Origin: Clostridiales bacterium
Lineage (GTDB): Bacteria; Bacillota; Clostridia; Oscillospirales; QAMX01
Reading direction: 5' to 3'
DNA length: 10,833 nt
NCBI GenBank assembly: GCA_016285815.1
Contig: JAEERN010000251.1
Span: forward strand, 1-10,833
Part shown: piece by piece, positions 5,867 to 10,833 of the stretch
How positions within the stretch are numbered: position 1 is the first letter of the stretch
Layout of the letters: the number at the start of each line of letters is the position of its first letter
Made by a program: the position numbers and the translations under genes
The notes under the pieces: model-generated
What the model was told of the DNA's origin: nothing
What the model saw: only the letters and a program-made list of their open reading frames with translations
Databases searched by the model: none

Positions 5867-6586
5867 ATGAACATCTACGAGATCCACGACATCGCCGGGC
5901 TGATCCGCGGGAATTCCTATGTGGGCCGCGGCATCGTCATCGGCAAGAGCGCCGACGGGACCAAGGCCTGCGCCGCGTATTTCATCATGGGCCGCAGCGC
6001 CAACAGCCGCAACCGCGTGTTCGCGGAGAAGGACGGGGCCGTCTTCACCGAGCCCTTCGACGCGTCGAAGGTGGTGGACCCCAGCCTGATCATCTACGCC
6101 GCCGTCCGCCCGTGGGAAAACCGGCTGGTGGTCACCAACGGCAACCAGACGGACACGGTCGTCGAGGGCCTGGCCGCGGGCAAGAGCTTTTCCGAGGCGC
6201 TGGCCGGCCGCGCGTTCGAGCCGGACGCCCCGAACTACACCCCCCGCATCAGCGGCATGCTGACCTTTGAAAACGGGGACTTCTCCTATGAGATGAGCAT
6301 CCTCAAGAGCGTGGACGCCGAGGGCTCCGCCTGCGCCCGCTTCACCTTTGCGTATCCGTCCGCGGCGGGTCTGGGCCACTTCCTGCACACCTACGTCTGC
6401 GACGGCTCGCCCATCCCCACCTTCCAGGGCGAGCCGGAGCGCGTCGCGATCCCGAACGACATCGACGCCTTTACCGACAGCCTGTGGGACGCGCTGGACC
6501 CCGACAACAAGATCTCGCTCTACGTCCGCTATACCAACCTTGCCGCGGGTACCTCCGAGACCCGCCTCATCAACAAGAACCGATAA
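5867..6586 (+). CDS. purO: PurO-type IMP cyclohydrolase
   Basis: IMP cyclohydrolase closes FAICAR to IMP, the last step of the pathway. This 239-residue protein is unrelated to the MGS-like cyclohydrolase domain of PurH; it resembles archaeal PurO (about 200 residues, Pfam IMP_cyclohyd). Matches recalled from Methanothermobacter PurO: YVGRGIVIGK (18-27, archaeal YLGRILAVGR), GRSANSRNR (42-50, archaeal SSRSFPNR), VTNGNQTDTV (89-98, archaeal VSNGSHTDTI) and TPRISG (125-130, archaeal TPRIAA). The C-terminal third is longer and diverges. ATG 5867 is preferred over upstream in-frame starts because GTGAGG (5852-5857) sits nine bases before it and the gene then begins 11 bases after purN. The neighbouring AICAR formyltransferase lacks a cyclohydrolase domain, which supports the role. 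Confidence 0.86.
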   Translation: MNIYEIHDIAGLIRGNSYVGRGIVIGKSADGTKACAAYFIMGRSANSRNRVFAEKDGAVFTEPFDASKVVDPSLIIYAAVRPWENRLVVTNGNQTDTVVEGLAAGKSFSEALAGRAFEPDAPNYTPRISGMLTFENGDFSYEMSILKSVDAEGSACARFTFAYPSAAGLGHFLHTYVCDGSPIPTFQGEPERVAIPNDIDAFTDSLWDALDPDNKISLYVRYTNLAAGTSETRLINKNR

Positions 6587-6604
6587 AGAAAGGGAGACGC
6601 GAAC

Positions 6605-7789
6605 ATGAAGGAATTTGAGCTGAAGTACGGCTGCAACCCCAATCAGAAGCCGGCGAAGATCTACATGCACGACGGGTCGGACCTTCCCATCGAGATCCTG
6701 AACGGCCGCCCCGGCTATATCAACTTTCTGGACGCCTTCAACTCCTGGCAGCTGGTCAAGGAGCTGAAAGAGGCGCTGGGCCTGCCCGCCGCCACGTCCT
6801 TCAAGCACGTCAGCCCCACCTCGGCCGCGGTGGGCACCGTTCTGCCCGACAAGCTGAAAAAGGCCTGCTTCGTGGACGACATCGAGGGGCTGGACGAGTC
6901 CCCGCTGGCCTGCGCCTACGCCCGCGCCCGCGGCACGGACCGCATGTGCTCCTTCGGCGACTGGGTCGCCCTTTCGGACGTGTGCGACGTGACCACCGCG
7001 CGTCTGCTGGCCCGGGAGGTCTCGGACGGCATCATCGCCCCGGGCTATGAGCCGGAGGCGCTGGAGATCCTGAAGACCAAGAAAAAGGGCAACTACAACG
7101 TGGTGGCCATCGACCCGTCCTTCGTGCCGGACCCGGTGGAGCGCAAGCAGGTCTTCGGCATCACCTTTGAACAGGGCCGCAACAACTTCCGCATCGACCG
7201 CGAGCTGCTGGCCAACCGGGTCACCAAGGTCAAGGACATGCCCGAAGAGGCGGTCCGCGACATGATCCTCTCGCTGATCACGCTGAAGTACACCCAGTCC
7301 AACTCCGTCTGCTTCTGCTACGACGGACAGGCCATCGGCGTCGGCGCGGGGCAGCAGTCCCGCATCCACTGCACGCGTCTGGCGGGCACCAAGGCGGACA
7401 CCTGGTTCCTGCGCCAGCACGACAAGGTCCTGGCCCTGCCGTTCCTGGAGACCCTGGGCCGTCCGGACCGGGACAACGTCATCGACGGCTATATCAACAA
7501 GAATGAAGAGGACGTCTGCGCCGACGGCAACTGGCAGAAGTACTTCTCCGTCCGCCCCGAGCCTCTGACTGCGGAAGAGATCCGGGCCTATCTGGACGGG
7601 CTGGACGGGGCCGTGCTGGGGTCGGACGCGTTCTTCCCCTTCTCGGACAGCATCGAGCGCGCCCGCATGAGCGGCGTCCGCTATGTGGCGGAGCCGGGCG
7701 GCTCCATCCGGGACGACAGCGTCATCGAGGCCTGCGACAAGTACGGCATGGTCATGGCCTTCACGGGCATGCGGCTGTTCCACCATTGA
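6605..7789 (+). CDS. purH: AICAR formyltransferase, single-domain (PurH without IMP cyclohydrolase)
   Basis: This enzyme formylates AICAR to FAICAR with 10-formyl-THF. At 394 residues it covers only the C-terminal domain of bifunctional PurH (500-590 residues) and begins directly at the domain's opening YGCNPNQ (8-14). ATG 6605 follows AGGGAG (6591-6596) by eight bases, so no upstream domain is missing. Recalled human ATIC residues have counterparts: Lys67-His68 in KHVSP (Lys266-His267), Asn233 (Asn431), Arg253 in QQSRIHCTR (Arg451), Phe343 in DAFFPF (Phe541) and Arg390 in the terminal RLFHH (Arg588). Human Arg207, just before the domain's Tyr, is Lys7 here. The RGTDRMCSFGDW (109-120) and REVSDGIIAPGYE (137-149) blocks are of the vertebrate-like type, not the E. 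coli type. Its product should pass to the PurO-type protein encoded just upstream. Its substrate AICAR is also the riboswitch signal. Confidence 0.94.
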   Translation: MKEFELKYGCNPNQKPAKIYMHDGSDLPIEILNGRPGYINFLDAFNSWQLVKELKEALGLPAATSFKHVSPTSAAVGTVLPDKLKKACFVDDIEGLDESPLACAYARARGTDRMCSFGDWVALSDVCDVTTARLLAREVSDGIIAPGYEPEALEILKTKKKGNYNVVAIDPSFVPDPVERKQVFGITFEQGRNNFRIDRELLANRVTKVKDMPEEAVRDMILSLITLKYTQSNSVCFCYDGQAIGVGAGQQSRIHCTRLAGTKADTWFLRQHDKVLALPFLETLGRPDRDNVIDGYINKNEEDVCADGNWQKYFSVRPEPLTAEEIRAYLDGLDGAVLGSDAFFPFSDSIERARMSGVRYVAEPGGSIRDDSVIEACDKYGMVMAFTGMRLFHH

Positions 7790-7823
7790 GCTGAAGACAG
7801 ACAGAGAGAAAGGCGGACGGGAA

Positions 7824-9089
7824 ATGGACCTTCTTGTGGTCGGCGGCGGCGGCCGGGAACACGCGATCATCAAAAAGCTGCGCGAGAACCCGGAGGTGGA
7901 GCGGATCTACGCTCTGCCGGGCAACGGGGGCATCGCCCGGGACGCGGAGTGCTTCCCGGTCAAGGCCACGGACGTGGCGGGCCTCGTGAACTTCGTCCGC
8001 GAGCACCGCGTGGACTACGCGGTGGTCACGCCGGACGATCCGCTGGTGCTGGGCGCGGTGGACGCGCTGGAGGCGGAGGGCGTTCCCTGCTTCGGCCCGC
8101 GGGCCGAAGCTGCGGTGATCGAGGGCAGCAAGGTCTTCGCCAAGCGGCTGATGAAGAAGTACGGCATCCCCACGGCGGCCTGTGAGATCTTCGACGACAT
8201 GGACGCGGCGCTGGCTTACGTGCGCACCGCGCCGCTGCCGACCGTGGTCAAGGCCGACGGGCTGGCGCTGGGCAAGGGCGTCCTCATCGCCCAGACGCGG
8301 GAAGAGGCCGAGGCCGCCGTTCGCGCTCTGATGGGCGACCGGATCTTCGGCGCCAGCGGCGCGCGCGTGGTCGTCGAAGAGTTCCTGACCGGGCCGGAGG
8401 TGTCCGTGCTGTCCTTTACCGACGGCAAGACCGTGGTGCCCATGGTCTCGTCCATGGACCACAAGCGCGCCGGCGACGGGGACACGGGTCTCAACACCGG
8501 CGGCATGGGGACCGTGGCGCCGAACCCGTACTACACCCCCGCGGTGGCGGAGGAGTGCATGCGGACCATCTTCCGGCCCACCGTCGAGGCCATGAATGCC
8601 GAGGGGCGGACCTTCCGCGGCTGTCTCTACTTCGGCCTGATGCTGACCCCCGCCGGACCGAAGGTCATCGAATACAACTGCCGCTTCGGCGACCCGGAGA
8701 CCCAGGTGGTGCTGCCGCTTTTGGAGAGCGATCTGCTGACTGTCATGCGGGCCGTGACCGAGGGGCGGCTGGACGAGGTCGAGGTGAAGTTCTCCGACCG
8801 GTCGGCCTGCTGTGTGGTCATGGCGTCCAGGGGCTATCCCCAGAAGTATGAAAAGGGCTTTCCCATCGAGATCCCGGCGGACGCGGCGGACCGCGTCTAT
8901 GTGGCCGGCGCGGCGGAGCAGGACGGCCGTCTGGTCACCGCCGGCGGGCGCGTGCTGGGAGCCGTGGCCGTGGCACCGACGCTGGCGGGCGCTGTGGACG
9001 GGGCCTATGCGCTGGTGAAGCGCATCCGGTTCGAAAACGCCAGCTACCGGAACGATATCGGCGCGAGAGCGCTGGCCGCAGGGAGGTAA
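7824..9089 (+). CDS. purD: Phosphoribosylamine-glycine ligase (GAR synthetase)
   Basis: PurD joins phosphoribosylamine and glycine with ATP to form GAR. The protein is 421 residues, the usual length, with an ATP-grasp fold. Motifs in order: VVGGGGREHA (5-14), LPGNGG (31-36), PRAEAAVIEGSK (92-103), VVKADGLALGKGV (141-153), DHKRAGDGDTGLNTGGMG (212-229) and YNCRFGDPETQ (284-294). I chose ATG 7824 because AAAGG (7809-7813) lies 10 bases upstream and VVGGGG follows at the family-typical distance; the frame is open further upstream into the preceding gene. The 34-base gap before it shows no clear hairpin. The TAA stop (9087-9089) overlaps the purL ribosome binding site. Confidence 0.98.
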   Translation: MDLLVVGGGGREHAIIKKLRENPEVERIYALPGNGGIARDAECFPVKATDVAGLVNFVREHRVDYAVVTPDDPLVLGAVDALEAEGVPCFGPRAEAAVIEGSKVFAKRLMKKYGIPTAACEIFDDMDAALAYVRTAPLPTVVKADGLALGKGVLIAQTREEAEAAVRALMGDRIFGASGARVVVEEFLTGPEVSVLSFTDGKTVVPMVSSMDHKRAGDGDTGLNTGGMGTVAPNPYYTPAVAEECMRTIFRPTVEAMNAEGRTFRGCLYFGLMLTPAGPKVIEYNCRFGDPETQVVLPLLESDLLTVMRAVTEGRLDEVEVKFSDRSACCVVMASRGYPQKYEKGFPIEIPADAADRVYVAGAAEQDGRLVTAGGRVLGAVAVAPTLAGAVDGAYALVKRIRFENASYRNDIGARALAAGR

Positions 9090-9093
9090 GCGC

Positions 9094-10833
9094 TTGGTCT
9101 ACCGGATTTTTGTGGAGAAAAAAGAAGAGCTGGCGCTGGAGGCGCGCGCGCTGGAGAACGACGTGCGGACGCTTCTGGGGATCCCGGGGGTGACCGGGAT
9201 CCGCGTGCTGAACCGCTATGACGTGGAGAACATCGCGCCGGAGCTGTTCGAGTACGCCTGCCGCACCGTGTTTTCCGAGCCGCAGCTGGACCGGATCTCC
9301 GGCTCGGCGCCGGCGGACGGCGCGGCGATCTTCGCCGTGGAGTATCTGCCGGGACAGTTCGACCAGCGCGCCGACTCGGCGGCCCAGTGCATCCAGCTCA
9401 TCGCCCAGGGCGAGCGGCCGCTGGTCCGGACGGCGAAGGTCTACGTGCTCTACGGCGCGCTGACCGGGACCGAGCTGGGCGAGATCAAGAAATACGTCAT
9501 CAACCCGGTGGAAGCGCGGGAGGCCGCGCTGGACAAGCCGGAGACGCTGGCCGCCGTCTACGACGTGCCCACCGAGGTGCCGACGCTGGACGGCTTCACC
9601 GCGCTGGACCGGGCGGGGCTCGAAGCGTTCCTCGGCCGGTACGGGCTGGCCATGGACGCGGACGACATCGCCTTTTTACAGCGGTATTTCCGGGACGAGG
9701 AGCGGCGCGATCCCACGCTGACCGAGATCCGCATGATCGACACCTATTGGTCGGACCACTGCCGCCACACCACCTTCGGAACGATCATCGACGAGGTGCG
9801 CTTCGAGGATCCGCTGCTGGAAAAGGCGTATGCGGACTATCTGGCCGTCCGGAAGTCGTTGGGCCGCACGAAGCCCGTCTGCCTCATGGATGTGGCCACT
9901 CTGGCCGTCCGGGCGCTGAAGGCGCAGGGAAAGCTGGACCGGCTGGACGAGAGCGAAGAGATCAACGCCTGTACCGTCAAGATCGACGTGACGGTGGACG
10001 GGACGCGGGAGCCGTGGCTGCTGCTGTTCAAAAACGAGACCCACAACCACCCCACGGAGATCGAGCCCTTCGGCGGCGCGGCCACCTGCATCGGCGGCGC
10101 CATCCGGGACCCCCTGTCGGGACGGGCTTACGTCTACGGCGCCATGCGCGTCACCGGGGCGGCGGATCCGCTGACGCCCCTGTCCGAGACGCTGCCGGGC
10201 AAGCTGCCCCAGCGAAAGCTGGTCACCACCGCCGCGGCGGGGTATTCCTCTTACGGCAACCAGATCGGGCTGGCCACGGGCATCGTGGACGAGATCTATC
10301 ATCCCGGCTATGCGGCCAAGCGCATGGAGATCGGCGCAGTCATCGCGGCGACGCCCGCGGCCAATGTGCGCAGAGAGACGCCGGAGCCGGGAGACGTGGT
10401 GATCCTGCTCGGCGGCGGGACAGGCCGTGACGGCATTGGCGGCGCCACCGGTTCCAGCAAGGCTCACACGGAGCACTCTGTAGAAACCTGCGGGGCGGAG
10501 GTACAGAAGGGAAACGCCCCGGAGGAGCGCAAGCTGCAGCGGCTGTTCCGCAACGGAGATGCCTGCCGCATGATCAAGCGCTGCAACGACTTCGGCGCGG
10601 GCGGCGTCTCTGTCGCCATCGGAGAGCTTGCCGACGGCCTGGACATCGACTTAAACGCCGTTCCCAAGAAATATGACGGCCTGGACGGAACGGAGCTTGC
10701 CATCAGCGAATCTCAGGAACGTATGGCCGTTGTTGTCTCTGCGGAGGATGTGGAGGCCTTTCTTGCGCTGGCAGGGAAAGAGAACCTGCAGGCATGTCCC
10801 GTGGCAAAGGTGAAAGAGGAAAAGCGCCTCACT
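9094..10833 (+). CDS. purL: Phosphoribosylformylglycinamidine (FGAM) synthase, single-chain, 3' end outside window
   Basis: PurL converts FGAR to FGAM using glutamine and ATP. The start is TTG 9094, with AGGGAGGT (9080-9087) six bases upstream overlapping the purD stop. The frame is open to the last base: 580 residues of a protein I expect at about 1,230-1,260. The first 200 residues form the PurS-like and linker regions (VYRIFVEKKEEL at the start). Then come DTYWSDHCRHTTF (216-228), NETHNHPTEIEPFGG (314-328), GYSSYGNQIGLATG (383-396), GGGTGRDGIGGATG (440-453) and DFGAGGVS (499-506). This is the fused form, not separate PurS/PurL/PurQ; the glutaminase domain lies beyond the window. Third-position G+C drops from about 93% in codons 10-109 to about 73% in the last 131 codons. 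Confidence 0.96.
   Translation, partial: MVYRIFVEKKEELALEARALENDVRTLLGIPGVTGIRVLNRYDVENIAPELFEYACRTVFSEPQLDRISGSAPADGAAIFAVEYLPGQFDQRADSAAQCIQLIAQGERPLVRTAKVYVLYGALTGTELGEIKKYVINPVEAREAALDKPETLAAVYDVPTEVPTLDGFTALDRAGLEAFLGRYGLAMDADDIAFLQRYFRDEERRDPTLTEIRMIDTYWSDHCRHTTFGTIIDEVRFEDPLLEKAYADYLAVRKSLGRTKPVCLMDVATLAVRALKAQGKLDRLDESEEINACTVKIDVTVDGTREPWLLLFKNETHNHPTEIEPFGGAATCIGGAIRDPLSGRAYVYGAMRVTGAADPLTPLSETLPGKLPQRKLVTTAAAGYSSYGNQIGLATGIVDEIYHPGYAAKRMEIGAVIAATPAANVRRETPEPGDVVILLGGGTGRDGIGGATGSSKAHTEHSVETCGAEVQKGNAPEERKLQRLFRNGDACRMIKRCNDFGAGGVSVAIGELADGLDIDLNAVPKKYDGLDGTELAISESQERMAVVVSAEDVEAFLALAGKENLQACPVAKVKEEKRLT

Noticed and set aside
5822..7873. 683-codon open frame on the - strand
   Set aside because: It lies antisense to purN, the PurO-type gene, the AICAR formyltransferase and the start of purD, all with clear motifs. 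High third-position G+C on the + strand removes stops from the complementary frame; its translation is low-complexity and matches nothing.
9387..10430. 347-codon + strand frame with many Arg, Gly and Ala
   Set aside because: It overlaps purL in another frame. The purL frame, starting at TTG 9094, carries all the family motifs; this one is a shadow.
1..10833. Mobile elements, CRISPR arrays, phage or defence genes
   Set aside because: No transposase-like proteins, direct-repeat arrays, tRNA-associated attachment sites or defence domains were seen; nearly every base belongs to the pur operon or its control region.

Overview
This window is almost entirely one de novo purine (IMP) biosynthesis operon, preceded by the 3' end of an IMP dehydrogenase gene. 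Every gene is on the + strand. The sequence is GC-rich, with strongly G/C-biased third codon positions. It has good Shine-Dalgarno sites, a sigma-A-type promoter and the order purE-purC-purF-purM-...-purN-...-purD-purL. This fits a high-GC anaerobic member of the Clostridia (Oscillospirales-like). The taxonomic call is inference from style and gene order; no marker gene settles it.

Layout. 1-579: C-terminal 192 residues of GuaB, of the lineage that includes the Tritrichomonas foetus enzyme. 580-881: a gene-free regulatory region with a strong extended -10 promoter (640-669), a palindrome at the predicted transcription start (675-690), a ZTP (pfl-motif) riboswitch aptamer (688-804) and an overlapping intrinsic terminator (800-838). 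Then purE (882-1373), purC (1399-2088), a GC-rich hairpin (2105-2128), purF (2160-3581), purM (3588-4631), a formate/nitrite-transporter (FNT) family gene (4625-5239), purN (5232-5855), a PurO-type IMP cyclohydrolase (5867-6586), a stand-alone AICAR formyltransferase (6605-7789), purD (7824-9089) and the first 580 codons of a single-chain purL (9094 to the window end, TTG start).

How it fits together. The operon encodes PRPP to IMP except for PurB, which is not here. The last two steps, normally fused in PurH, are split: the formyltransferase is a single-domain protein close to the C-terminal half of human ATIC, and the cyclohydrolase is of the PurO family best known from archaea. Two enzymes (PurN and the AICAR formyltransferase) consume 10-formyl-THF. 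The operon is headed by a riboswitch that senses ZTP/AICAR, the signal of 10-formyl-THF shortage, and carries a translationally coupled FNT channel, plausibly for formate, the precursor of 10-formyl-THF. I read this as a one-carbon supply circuit built into purine synthesis.

Most notable points: the FNT gene embedded in the pur operon under a ZTP riboswitch; a PurF whose N-terminal catalytic cysteine aligns with glycine although the phosphoribosyltransferase and Fe-S residues are intact; and the split PurH/PurO arrangement. No mobile elements, CRISPR arrays, tRNAs or rRNAs were seen.
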